This document shows, piece after piece, positions 12,383-23,400 of a stretch of DNA of 64,000 bases. The stretch covers positions 5,332,001 to 5,396,000 of the forward strand of contig PUFA01000022.1 in NCBI GenBank assembly GCA_003508835.1, given 5' to 3'. The position numbers and the translations under genes are program-made. Source of the stretch: Eonycteris spelaea (lineage: Eukaryota > Chordata > Mammalia > Chiroptera > Pteropodidae). Numbering within the stretch: position 1 is the first letter of the stretch; the number at the start of each line of letters is the position of its first letter. The notes beneath the pieces were generated by a model. The model saw only the letters and a list, made by a program, of their open reading frames with translations, was not told the DNA's origin and made no database searches.

Positions 12383-13297
12383 AATTCAAATCACCTCATC
12401 GTGCTGGAACATGTAAAGACAAATACCTACAGGTGTTTGCCTCTAGGTTTAGGCATATTTAAAAGCAACTTAATTATAAGACACTATGAAGTTCTCCCAA
12501 TTAATTTGAAACCAAATAATCTACAACTGTTTAGTCGATAAAAAAACTTAAAAGAAATATTTTTCACAAGATTATAGATTTGGCATAGTATAAAATCGAT
12601 GTATGTTGTCATTTTTAAACTAAATTAAAACAAAAGTTTTGTTCTAATGGAGTTTATTATAACATTAAACAATATAAAACTCTGCTAATATGCTCTATTT
12701 TTTCATCTATGTATTTTATGCTGCATTTCTTAGCAATAAGCATTTAGAAAGTCTTAGAATATCCTAGAAATAACACTGAGTTTGAGCAATGAAATTGGAA
12801 CGGTGACTTTTACCCCGAAAAGCACATAGTTTAATTCCTTTGGTTAGATGTTTTTAGCGAGTGGCACAAAGTCTGTGTTTAGATCACTCTTTCATATTGC
12901 TATTTAAATTACTCGACATTTTGATAGATTGTTTTATTTCTTTTCTTGCACATTTAATACCCTAAACATTCATCGACTTTGAATAATCCAGATTGCACTT
13001 GATTCTTCTGTTTTTAGCAAAAGGATTTTGCTTTCTATTTCCCAGAATGTTAATTTCCTACTTTACATCAGTTTTAGCTTTTTCCTTTCCATCTCATAGG
13101 AACAGATGACATGAGAAAATATTTTCTTCCATGTTTATACATCTGAATACATCTACTTATATCACCCTTAAGATTTTATTCTATTACTTATATTTTCCTC
13201 TCCTATATCTTTAATTTTATTTCTCTTCCTTCAGCACATGGGCAAATTTAAAACTAAAGTAAAATCCTTCTCATGACCAGAGGCAGATTTATTAAGG
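11388..13297. other. Mostly unique noncoding DNA with a T28 tract
   Basis: No gene. 11860-12140 lacks simple repeats, has balanced composition and reads like conserved noncoding DNA. The T28 run at 12351-12378 is an uninterrupted homopolymer. The frames at 11478-11666 and 12293-12541 are chance openings, the latter running through the T-tract. Confidence 0.5.
12351..12378 (+). repeat. Poly(T) tract, 28 nt
   Basis: Uninterrupted T28. No SINE body is recognisable on the GC-bounded 3' side, so its origin as a minus-strand retroposon tail is unproven. Confidence 0.9.
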
Positions 13298-13528
13298 CAG
13301 GAATATGCAAACTACAGACAATGGGCCAAATCCTGGTTGCCACCTGTTTTTTTTTTTTTTTTTTTTTGTGAATAAAATTTTATTGGAGTATAGCCACACT
13401 CATTTGATTACATATTGCCTATGGCTGCTTAAACATTACAAAGGCAGAGTTAAACACATAGACGGCATGGACCACAAGCCTAAAATATCTACTATCTTGC
13501 TCTTTACAGAAAATGTTTGCTAGCCCTG
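13298..13528. mobile_element. MER58-like hAT-Charlie MITE
   Basis: Termini are CAGGAATATGCAAACTAC and, at the other end, TTTGCTAGCCCTG. The order GGGCCAAATCCTG, CACCTGT(T)n, ATAAAATTTTATTGGAGTATAGCC, ATATTGCCTATGGCTGC, GGCAGAGTTAAACA, CCTAAAATATCTACTATCTTG is that of the non-autonomous hAT element I know as MER58. A T-run at its internal oligo-T site has expanded to 21 nt (13347-13367). The open frame 13305-13523 simply reads through this element. Confidence 0.8.
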
Positions 13529-15696
13529 TCCCCTTGTTCTAAACTAATGAAGTATAAGTCCAATGCCATATAATTCTCTCTAGTTAGAATTTTTTTGCCA
13601 TCATACTTCTTCCTTAGACAACTAAGCTTCTCCAAAGAATTTTAAATATTTACTCTATTTTATGAAGTAGTGTTTATTTCTCTAACTACTGAGAACTCTT
13701 CCTGGCCACAGTGTTTAGTGATATCCAGCCGTGACATAATAAACATAGTTTACCCATGATTTTACTTCTCTAGCTTGGCTCTCTATGAATTCCTACCACT
13801 GAAATTTAAAAATGTTTAATTCTATAGTTCTAATATCCAATAGCTCCTCCCGGGTTAAGGTGCAAGCTGATTTCCAGCGTTGTTAATGAGTGTGAAAGAG
13901 TCATTTTCATTCGGTGCACTGTGTTAGAGCTTGTCTTCTTCTATCCATGTGGATTTCTAGAAGCAGCTAGTCCTCCACAAATGAGCTTCCTCTAGAGTCC
14001 CCATTTAAAGTCTTTCACATCATAATGGCGGGGTCCTGGAATAATGTTTCAAGTGGATTCAATGCCCCATGACCAATAATCCTGCAAAACATCTGGTACA
14101 GGAGACCAGTTCAGATTAATATGTCACATACGCTGTTGGCATTGCACGTTAATTAAATGTGTATAGGTTTTTCTGCACCTGAACATATGCGCTGCATGGA
14201 ATCCTCAATTACATATATTCTACCACCAAATACAAGATTGCTGTGCCATAAGGATTCCTGTAAATGTCCTTTGTGTCCCTCTGGAGGGGAGTTATTTGTA
14301 ATTCAGACCAATTATCAAACCCAAACCCACATTCCCTAGGCTTTCTGGGTTCCATTTTTAAATTCTTTTTAAATCAATTCCATCTATGTTCACGTATGTT
14401 TGACGAAACAGATGAGATCAAGCTGTAACACGTCAAACAGGCCACCACTATCTGCTTTCCATCAAACCTGGGAGCTGTCCTAGCAATGTATCATCTTGAT
14501 TTATGGCCACTGAGGTACAGACACTGTCACACAGCAACCTCTTTTCTATACAACTTATTGGTAGTATCTTTTGGGGGCGGGGGGAAGAAATCCTAGAATG
14601 GTAAACAAAGCCTAGGAATTGAATGATAACTATAGTCAACTGCCCATAACCTGAGTCATTAGGGGGCACCTTGTCATTTATTTTATGCAAATTACACAGT
14701 AGGACATTCAATTGAGTCCGATTTTCCTCTTCTGTGAAATAGGGCCATTTGTTTAGTTGAGAATGGCAAAAGGTAGTTAAATCTTATAGCCTAGCTCTGC
14801 GCTGTGGAAACATCGTGATGGCTTCATCCATAGTAAACTCCTTGTGAACTTCTCTCCATCTGCTTTGAATTTGCCCCATTTTTAAACACTCCCTTCCAAT
14901 ATCAGGCTTTATAACTCATTGTGCTAATGTTTACACACAATAACAGACAATAACAAGAGCCTTGCTAGTACACACACACAAACAAGTGCTTTAGGATTTG
15001 ACAGACCGAGGCCCTCAGGAATGTCTTCAACACTTGGTGATGGAGTTATATTTCCCCTAATCTGGCTCCATGGGAAGAAGTTAAGATCAACCATAAATCA
15101 CCTTGCAGAATATGCACTGTCAAATTCAATGCCATGGGAACCTTGTCCTGGGCGCTTTTCTGGTACACATAAACTTAAGTCTGGGTTTGGGACCACTATT
15201 CGAGGCAAAATAAAAGCTAATGTTTTAGAGGTGGGAAAGGTCTAAATTTACATATGGCATTCTCCTCCCTTCCTCATTACGACTTCATAATCCTAGAAAA
15301 GTTCCCGGTAGATTTTGTGAGTTACTTCTCAAGACACAAGGATTTAACTAAATCAATTCTTAATAATTTTTGAGCAAGAGGCACTGCACTTCCATTTTTA
15401 CTCGGTCACATAAATCGCATTTTTTTTTTTTTTTTTTTTTTGCTTGTTGACACCGGCTTCTTCATTCAGTACAATAAGAAGAACCTTTGACTTTCAAATG
15501 GATTATATTAAACAGGCATACTTCGAATCGAAATTCTGAGGGTTTTGATTTGATGGCCCCATTTAATTTTCCCACAAGGGCTCTAGTTTGAATATACTCT
15601 AATATCTGACCTTTTGGATTGTATGATGAAGGCCTAATATTATTGTCTATGCTATCACGTACCATACAACTGTTAACACTTGTTTCTACTCAGTAC
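13529..15696. other. Unique noncoding DNA, possibly regulatory
   Basis: No gene or clear repeat. Composition is more balanced than the flanks, with scattered homeodomain-type sites (GTTAATTAAATG near 14148-14160). T22 run at 15420-15441; short AC run near 14972. Frames such as 14448-14711 (minus), 15021-15245 (plus) and 15462-15665 (minus) show no domain. Confidence 0.45.
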
Positions 15697-16055
15697 TGTA
15701 CTGGGTTAAATAGTGTCCCCTCCAAAAAATTGCCTGCCTGCTTGGAACCTCAGAATGTGACCTATTTAGAAATAAGTGCTTTGGAGATGTAGTTCAGATG
15801 AGGTCATATTAAATTTGGGTGGATTCGCTTTGGAAAAAGAGGAGAGGACACAGAGAAGTGTGATGTGCGAATGGAAGCAGAGACTGGAATCAGATGTCTA
15901 TAAACCAAGAAATCACGTCTCTAAGGTTTCAGAGGGAACGTGGCCCTGGCCACATCTTCATTTCAGACGTGCAGCCTCCAGCACGGTGAGAGAGTGCATT
16001 TCTGTTGTTTTAAGCTGTCCAATTTATGGTAATTTTTACAGCAGCCACAGGAAAC
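15697..16055 (+). mobile_element. MLT1A-like MaLR solo LTR
   Basis: Shows TAGTGTCCCCTCC, GGAACCTCAGAATGTGACC, GATGAGGTCATATTAAATTT, AGAGGAGAGGACACAGAGA, CACATCTTCATTTCAGACGT and 'atttctgttgttttaagctgtcc', ending near GCAGCCACAGGAAAC. This is the full 5'-to-3' order of MLT1A-type LTRs. No second LTR or internal region is nearby, so it is a solo LTR. The frame at 15776-16129 arises from it. Confidence 0.88.
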
Positions 16056-18574
16056 AAAGAGTGCTGTATTCGCATTCAGAATTATTTCCAGGGACTTTGC
16101 ATATAGGGGTAAACAAGACTCTAAGATAAGGAACAGGTCTTCCAGTCTCTACCTTTCATTGCTTAATGGCAGGTTCTGTGAGAGGTAAATTCCTTCTCAC
16201 AGTTAAAGGAAAGTTCCTGGCGACTCCAAACTAATCCCCAGAATTTGACACATTGTGCTGTGCCTTGATTTTTAGCGGATTTATCAGCCAGCTTCTATTC
16301 GTAACATAGGTGCCCAAGGTCCCTCACTCCTTTACCACTTCTGAGAAGAAAATAAATCATGATGGCATCCATGTAAACAGAGCATTTCATTTTCGGCTTT
16401 TCGTCCCGTTTTACTAGATTACAGCAATGTGCTGCTGAGTTAAAAGCAAATCCGCGGCGAGAGAGTAAACCTACATTTGTTCCCATTACACAAGATTTTA
16501 AGTCGTGCCTAATTGGAAAACAAAGTTGAGGCAGGACGGGACAGTAGCTAGATCCCTAATGGCATACAACGGCGGCTCTATGCTTATGCAGCTTCTATGG
16601 AGCCATGCAGGGCCCTGTACGCAGAAGCTCCCTGAGATTGGTCTGATGTTCTGTTGTAGCTGTCTTGATGTCCTTAAGCAGAAAGCCTTGTGTTTTCAGT
16701 GTGCACTCAGCCCCATGAAATAAATAGCCAGCCCTGATGACATATCCATCCCTCTTGGCCCACTTTATTCCTATCCAGCTGTCTTCATCTCTGGTATAGC
16801 TGAGGCATTCTAATAAACCACCTTGATAATGTCCACAAACTGTCTGCCTTACTTATTGACCAGTGCGAATTATTAAAAGGGAGTAAATGGAAGAAAAGTT
16901 TTCTTCTTAACTATTTCCTTAATTAGAACAGTAATAATTTATCGCGCCCTGGAATTCTGCATCGCTTAACTCTCTGCGGAGAGTTTGGGCGATTCCAAAG
17001 GATCCCATTTATCATGGCTAATTAAAACTTGATAAAGAGAAGACTCAGTCACCATGCTTTGTAACAAGGGCAAAAACAGCAAGGTCCAGTTTATACATAA
17101 TTTTGATTGTACTTCTGTATTCACGTAAAGGCAGAGTAACCACTAACGGTCTCTCCAATCGCACACACCGATTTGGAATGTCATCCTATCTAGGTTCCCT
17201 CCCACCTGTTCTCACAATACACCCCAGGTTTCACCTCAGAGCTTGTGAGCACCACCCCAACGTCCCTAAGAGTTACTGTACATTTGGCTAATAGTCCTAA
17301 AAGAGTTTGTACACCACCCCAGGCTATTTCATCCGCATTATTGCACATGGTCTTAGATCCTAAACGGGGGGTTGAAAGAACAGATCTAGGTGCCTTGTTT
17401 TTTTGTTTTGTTTTGTTTTTTTTTTTTTCCTCCCAGATTCTATGGCTTTAACTAAGGGGGAAATCTAGTCACTTGTTCACGAAGACGGTTGTGGGCTTTA
17501 GTTCTCCCTCCTCTTTGTTTCCAGGAGCTTCTCCCCATACCTGTCTCTGTTATGACAGGAAGTTAATTAAGAGACACCATTCTTTTTCTGGCCACTGTTG
17601 AATCTATATCTTTTCACTATCATCTAGCTATGCGTTTAAGGTTGGATCTTTTCTTTCGACTCACTGTTCTCATAGGTTGAAAATTGCATACTGATACATT
17701 GGCTAGGCATCACATAAGGATATTAAATAAGGATATTAAACGTTAGATATCATGAAGCTAAAAACCCCGTATTCCACCCATTTCTTTGTAACCCCTGCCT
17801 CCATCTGTGGTCCTATTTTCACGTCTGGCAGCGAAGGCTTTCATGAATTCACACCTAAATTAAGACGTTCATTTACAAATTAGCTTTTTTTTTTTTTTAA
17901 TTATTGTTTAGACTTAAATTCTTCAGCCTTTTCTTCACTGCAGTGCCATTCTGATTATTCTAAAATAAGAACAACGTGACCATCAAGCTCAGGTTCAACC
18001 TGTTGACTCTCTGCCCATTTCATAAATACAAAATGAATTCAGCCGTTATTGCTCTATAAAAAGGTTATTTGCTGTTTCATGAATACGCATCATTATCTCA
18101 GACTTTCAGACTTTCAGATATTTTGTTCCATTCGTGGTCATCAAATACAGATTTTACCTGTTCCCTGTGACTTACTTGGCAAAACTACAGCCTTGGTCTC
18201 CACTAATCCTGGGATTCTTTCGTGCATCTGAACGCGGCTGGAGAAAAACACACAACGAAATCACGTCAATTGTTATCTCTTTAAAACTATGACCTTGAAA
18301 TCAAGCGCGCCCTTCATGATGCCAAAAACGCCCATCATTCTTCCATAAGCGATCGCTTTCTTTCTCTCGCATAAGATCAGTTTATAGATTTGTTTCTCAT
18401 TTCAAGTCTCTTACATTCTGTGCCCCAACCTCAAGGCCCACTGATGATCTTGTTTCTCACATCACCGAAAAAGTTAAAGCAATCAGGAGGAAACGCGCTC
18501 TGCATCCCACTGCTACCTACCTTTAATACCAGTATCTTCTCTGTCATACTACTCATCTTGCATATTACATAGAG
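16056..18574. other. Low-repeat, CpG-retaining noncoding DNA
   Basis: No gene supported. 16250-17100 is free of recognisable repeats, keeps CpGs in an AT-rich neighbourhood and has several TAATTA/TAATTG sites (near 16509, 16918, 17018). 17399-17427 is an interrupted T-tract. 18225-18370 is a short CpG-dense patch containing GCGATCGC. The 60-70-codon frames here are unremarkable. Confidence 0.45.
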
Positions 18575-18807
18575 CAGTGTATTCTCAGTCTTGTTCCTAG
18601 TGACATACTGAGCCAAATAATGTTTTGTTGGGCAAATGGGGTGTGGGGGGGGGGAGGAGTGTGAGCTGTCCTGTGATTGTCGGAGGTGCATCAGCATCCC
18701 TGACCTATTTGAAGACAGTATCACCTCCTTTGCCATAGCTGCAACAGCTGAAAATGTCTCCAAACGTTGCCAGTTTTTGCAAATCTGCCCCCTGTTGAGA
18801 GTTAATG
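18575..18807 (-). mobile_element. MER20-like hAT-Charlie MITE
   Basis: Reverse-complement order of MER20: CAGTGTATTCTCAG at one end, then AATAATGTTTTGTTGGG, a G-run, AGCTGTCCTGTGATTGTCGG, CATCAGCATCCCTGACC, AAAATGTCTCCAAACGTTGC, and CCCCCTGTTGAGAG at the other end. Length of about 233 bp fits the family (about 219 bp). The G10 run at 18645-18654 is an expansion inside the element. Overlapping open frames on both strands (18431-18763, 18636-18833, 18705-18893) come from it. Confidence 0.85.
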
Positions 18808-19359
18808 GCAGAAAAGAAACATTCGTGCTTTGACCTGAGGTTAACCCCTTTGCTTATGCATCCACTCTCTCTGGCTACACTGACTCCTTTCAAGGAATGC
18901 TTCCCTCTCTTTTACATAATCGATTTTTCCTTCTTCCTGGGTCATTTCACAATCATACAAATATGCTATTATTTCTCCCATTTTAGAAAACAAAAGCAAA
19001 TAAGCAACTAAAAACCTTTGCATATCAAATTCTCCTCGCTAGATACTGCCAGAAATTTTAATGTTTTTTAAAATCAAAATTCCTCAGAAGAATCATTTAT
19101 ACTCACTGTCCTTATATTTGCTTATTTCATTGTCTCTTAAATCTTATCCATACAGGTGTTTGGCCGCCAGCACTCTAATTAAACATTCACTCTTAATGGT
19201 TCTGTTGTTTTCCCCCTCACCTTGACCTGTTAGAAGTGCTGGCTAGCTTACCACCACCACCTCCTCCTTCGTTGGCCTTCTTGGTTTTACTACTATTTTT
19301 CTAGTCCTTTCCATCCATCCCCTGTTTCTACCGCTCTTCCTGGACCTTTTAATGTTGGA
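18808..19359. other. Unassigned sequence before L2
   Basis: No gene. 19190-19359 is pyrimidine-rich and may be a more decayed upstream part of the adjacent L2, which I cannot confirm by eye. Confidence 0.4.
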
Positions 19360-20600
19360 ATGTTCTCGTACTAGATTTGTTTCTCGCCTTTCTTTGCACT
19401 TGCTTTCTCAGCGATCTCATTCAATCGCATGGCTTTATCTGCAATCTAAATGCTAATGACTCCCAAATTTATATTTCCGTGCCATATCTCTGTCCTGCAT
19501 TCCACACTCATAAATTCCATTGCCTTTTTTTACACTTCCACGTGAACGCTGGGCTTATAACGGGCCTATTTTTCCCTCAAATCTATTCCTCACTCTCTTC
19601 TGCTCAGTGTATAACACAGAGGCCCTGACTACGGTTTCTCAGCATTTCCCGAAAGCTATCTCCCAGGTGGCGAAACACGGAGAAACATAGAAGCACATAG
19701 AAGCGGGAGAAAGAGGGATTTAAGTAATGCTCTCAATCCCTCTCTCTCGCTCCTTCTTACCGTCGTCCCTGGAAACAGCTGCGTTTCCTCCATGGCTCCA
19801 GATCCCTCTGCATAGGTCCGCTACGCTCCCAGTGCCCGCTGCTTCAGGACTGCAGCCTCTTCTCCTTGTCCCTGCATTTCCGGGTGGGTAAGCAGCTTCC
19901 AGTTGCTGCTGAATCCTGAATTGGCTATCTACACATTAGCTTTTGTTAAAGCGATTTGTTTTTGTTTTTGTTTTCTTTTTTTTATCATCAAGTACCTGCA
20001 CTCATTCCCTTTGTTTTCAATTCTCCACGATTGCTATTTTCTTGGTTGGGCTTTCACGACTTCAGATATCTAACAGACAAATCCTAATAAACGTATCTCA
20101 AAATGAATTGCTATCCGCCACCCCCCCTGGCCCTGCCATCCCCGTTCATGCTCCTCCATCCTATTGGATGGGAATTCCATCCTTTCAGTTGCTTGAACCC
20201 ACAAATTAGAACCCAACTGCTTCTCATCATTGCCAATGGGACTCACGTGTGTCCAATCTACCTCCTAATGAGGGTTCCCTCTTCTAAAATTGCCTCCTTG
20301 CACTAAGTTACAAACACAATATCCCTAGTAATCATTTTAAAATAAAAGTCAGCCTATGCCATTTCTCTTCTTAGAACCTACGGTGGCTCTTCATCTTAGT
20401 CACAGCAAAAGTCAAAGGCAGCGGAAACACTTAAAATATGTATTCACCTCCATCTGCTCTGGCCGCCTTGGACTTCCTCAAACGAACCAGGTGCGTAGCT
20501 GCTTCAGGCCTTTGCTCCCTCAGGCTGGACTGTCTTTCTTCAGACGTCTACAGCCCGGGACCAGATACCAGTCAGGGATGATTTACCTAGGGACGGTGGC
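19360..20600 (+). mobile_element. L2 LINE, ORF2 C-terminal part and 3' region, sense
   Basis: Two collinear L2 blocks. The first, about 19360-19640, contains GCTAATGACTCCCAAATTTA, the RT active-site segment. The second, about 20030-20600, contains CCATCCTTTCAGTTGCTTG and later CACCTCCATCTGCTCTGGCC and CTTCAGGCCTTTGCTCCCTC, all in L2 order. The stretch between (about 19640-20030) does not look like L2 and may be an insertion or a highly diverged part. Orientation is plus, pointing toward the CpG island. Confidence 0.75.
19377..19628 (+). pseudogene. L2 reverse-transcriptase relic
   Basis: A frame of 83 codons contains FLSDLIQSHGF followed by NANDSQIYIS. In CR1/L2 reverse transcriptases this position carries the catalytic Y/F-A-D-D box followed by SQIY (family knowledge). 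Here it reads NAND, so one catalytic aspartate and the tyrosine are lost. A related downstream frame at 19943-20209 continues the L2 order with a short NVSQNELL segment. Non-functional fossil. Confidence 0.7.
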
Positions 20601-20739
20601 CCTTTAAGAACATAATGGAGCTGAAAATGCCGATCCCCTAGTGATGTCAGGTGGATGTAGTTTACATAATTGCTCAAGGCGTTGCCTTTACCATTTGGGG
20701 CCGGGCTCAGTCTATTGCTAGTAAGGCAACTGGCTAGAA

Positions 20740-21410
20740 GAGCCTGGGATGTGCACCCCGGCCTGGCCAGCCCTGCTCAGAGGTCTCCCCTCTTTGAAGC
20801 GGGGTGACCGCTGGCTTGAGCAATCTCTGAAGAAAATAAGAGCTTATTACTTACAGACCCCGGAGCATCCCACGCGGCCAGGAGCCACGCAGAGGCGGTG
20901 AGTGGGGCGCGGGGCGGGGCGGGGCGGGCCGGGTCCTGCCCTTACGGATGCCGAGGGTGGGGCCCAGGTTTTCCCGGGCTCCCTCCTCATTGGTGAACTA
21001 AGAACGTAAGAGCCGGAGTTTAAACCGCGGGAAACGTAAAAAACCCCAGCTGTGCGTTATGAGACTAACGAAGGTCTAGAAAACGAAGGGGCCTCAGTGG
21101 CGGGAAGGCAGTGGCTGGTCATGTCCCTGGGCTGGAAGCCCGCGTCCCTCCCAGAAGGCCAGCTCTCAAGGGCATGCCGGCACTCAAGGCTTACATCAGG
21201 CCCATGCATCACAAAAGGAAAAGCCAGCGCTCGCTAGCTCCGGGCTCCCACTACAGTTCCTCACGTGTTGGTGATGCTGCTGCTGTAAACGGACCTCCCG
21301 TGCTGCCCGTTTTATGTAAGTGTGGCGCACTCGGTTACAGTACCGGGCTGTTCCGTCCAGGTTTGCGGTCCAGCTTAATGACACATTTCTCAGAACATAT
21401 CCCTATGTTT
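20740..21410. promoter_or_regulatory. CpG island, candidate promoter
   Basis: About 40 CpG dinucleotides in about 670 bp by manual count, far above the depleted surroundings. Overlapping GC boxes (GGGGCGGGGCGGGG) lie at about 20910-20925, an inverted CCAAT box (ATTGG) at about 20989, and CACGTG at 21263. Not recognised as a transposon. Most CpG islands of this type are promoters, so this probably marks a transcription start, either for a noncoding RNA or for the 5' exon of a gene outside the window. Direction is unproven; the exon-like segment below favours plus. Confidence 0.7.
20857..20897 (+). other. Exon-like segment with strong splice donor
   Basis: GCG|GTGAGT gives a consensus donor at 20898. 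Upstream, TTATTACTTACAG ends at 20856, a plausible acceptor, so the 41-nt segment could be a small internal exon. Alternatively transcription starts upstream in the island and this is the end of exon 1. No coding frame is convincing. Splice-site matches alone occur by chance, so this is a hypothesis strengthened only by its place in a CpG island. Confidence 0.3.
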
Positions 21411-22114
21411 AAATCGCACAAGACTTGCATGCTTAATCTGTTACCTATTTTAAGTCTTTGCTTAATACTTCTTTAAGGATGCTTATTAGGGCCTTCTATT
21501 TAACATTGCAACCTGCCCTCTTGACCAGTATTAAAAAATAAATGTAGATAGATGAACAGGATGGATATGAGCCGCTTTCATAGTTGTAACAGTCTACAAT
21601 AAATAATAAGAGCCAATAATTATCTTTGCACCTTTCTAAAGAAATCATACAAATACTTCAAAGGTTACACTTGGAAGTACTCAATATGAGTCAATAAGTG
21701 ATGTCACTTATATAGTGTGGTCTTAGACTGCTTCGACTTTATTTTTAGAATGAGACTTTTTATAGTCTAAAGGCACTTAATATTAAGACAATTTAATTCA
21801 AAAGAAAGTTCTAGAAAACACTACCAGCGAAACTGAGCTAAATAACAATTCTACAGCAAAACTGAGCTAAATAACAATACGACCGTCTTAAGGTTATTAA
21901 AAAAAAATAATGAGGTAAGATGTGAAAAGCTCATAGTGCATCGCTAGGTACAAACTAAATGCTTAGTGTTTGCTAACTTATTAATTATTACTGAAAATGA
22001 TTACTATTTTTAATGACTTATATTACTGGCTGCTAAATTAGCCTGTTTATTACATTTAAAATTGATTGAGAAGAACTAGACCTTACTAAAAACAAAAAAC
22101 AAAGAAACTGGTGG
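21411..22114. other. AT-rich noncoding, with 29-bp tandem duplication
   Basis: No gene. Contains the imperfect tandem duplication at 21825-21882. Confidence 0.5.
21825..21882 (+). repeat. 29-bp tandem duplication
   Basis: Two copies sharing AAACTGAGCTAAATAACAAT, period 29, with one substitution in the shared core and differences at the end. Confidence 0.85.
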
Positions 22115-23400
22115 TGTAAAACGGTACCTTTTCCCCTAAAACCTCTCCCGCACTTGTTACTACTTGTCCTGTTGAGGATAGCCATAGCAACAGGTGTGAG
22201 GTGGTATTTCATTGTGGTTTTGATTTGCATTTTCCTACTAGCTCGTGAAGTTTAACATCTTTCCATAAGTCTGTTGCCATTTGTATGTGTTCTTGGGGGA
22301 AGTTTGTTCAGGTCTTCTGACCATGTTTTAATTGGATTGTTTGTTTTATTGTTGAGTTGTATGAATTCTTTATCCGTTTTGGGTATTAGCCCTTATTGGA
22401 GGCACTGACTGCAAATATCTTCTCTGTTTGCCTCTTTATTTTGTTGATGGTTTCTTTTGCTGTGCAGAAGCTTTTTAGTTTGAAATAGTCCCATTTATTT
22501 TGCTTTTACTTCCCTTGCTTTTGAGGTCAAATTCGTAAAAATCTCTCTAAAACCAAGGTCCATGAATTTAGTACATATGTCTTATTCTACGCAATTTATT
22601 GTTTCAGGTCTTTTATTTAGGTCTTTGATTCACTTTGAGTTAATTTCGGTGTATGGTGAAAGCAATTGAGTTGCATTCTTTCAAATGTGGCTTTTCATTT
22701 TTCCCAGTGCTGTTTAATAAAAAGGCTTTCCTTTCTTCATTGTATATAATTGGCTTCTTTGTCAAAATTTATTTGCCTATATATGTATGGCAGTTTATTT
22801 CTGGTCTCTCATTTCTATTCCACTGATCTGTGTGTCTGTTTTTTTGCCAATACCATGCCGTTTTAATAATTGTTGCTTTGTAGTATAATTTGATGTCAAG
22901 CTGAGTGGTAATGCCAGTCTTAATTCTTTTTCTCAGGATTGCTTTGGCTATTCAGGATGTTTTGTGACTCCATACGAATCTGATCTCTTTGTTGTTGTTG
23001 TTCTAGTTCTTTAAAAAATAATGACATTGGGATTTCGATGGGTATTGCATTAAATCTGTACATTGTTGTGGGTGATAAGGTCACTTTAACTCTGTTGATT
23101 CTTCCAATCCAAGAACGTGAAATATCTCTCCATTTACTTGTGTCTTTTAAAATTTCTTTTAATAACATCTTATAGTTTTCAGTATAAAGGTCCTTCACGT
23201 GCTTTGTTAACTTTATTTCTAGGTATTTTTTGTTGCAATTGCGAAATTTCATTTTCTGATAATTCATTATTAATATATAGAAATAATATAGATTTTTGTA
23301 TGTTGATTTTTTATCCTGAAACTTTAATATATCTGTTGATTGGTCTAGTAATTTTTTAGTGGAGTCTTTAAGGTCTTTTATATAGAGAAAAATGTCATAT
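22115..23400 (-). mobile_element. L1 ORF2 fragment, antisense
   Basis: On the minus strand this is the 3' half of L1 ORF2 from the reverse-transcriptase C-terminal/thumb region toward the ORF end. Plus-strand landmarks include CAACAGGTGTGAGGTGGTAT, GTGGTTTTGATTTGCATTTT, TGCTGTGCAGAAGCTTTTTA, TTTTGCCAATACCATGCCG, and GATTGCTTTGGCTATTCAGG. About 1.3 kb long, 5'-truncated, with stops and frameshifts. One stretch (22920-23267) still reads as ORF2 protein. Confidence 0.92.
22920..23267 (-). pseudogene. L1 ORF2p relic frame
   Basis: 115 codons containing [20 protein letters not shown], then [10 protein letters not shown] and [21 protein letters not shown]. These are hallmark residues of mammalian L1 ORF2p downstream of the RT catalytic core. 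The frame keeps no catalytic RT or endonuclease motif and is isolated from any L1 promoter or start. It is a fossil, not an expressed protein. Confidence 0.92.

Noticed and set aside
21111..21476. 121-codon plus-strand frame in the CpG island
   Set aside because: GC-rich sequence opens frames by chance, an overlapping plus-strand frame at 21052-21237 is also open, and no domain or family is recognisable. Not strong enough to call coding.
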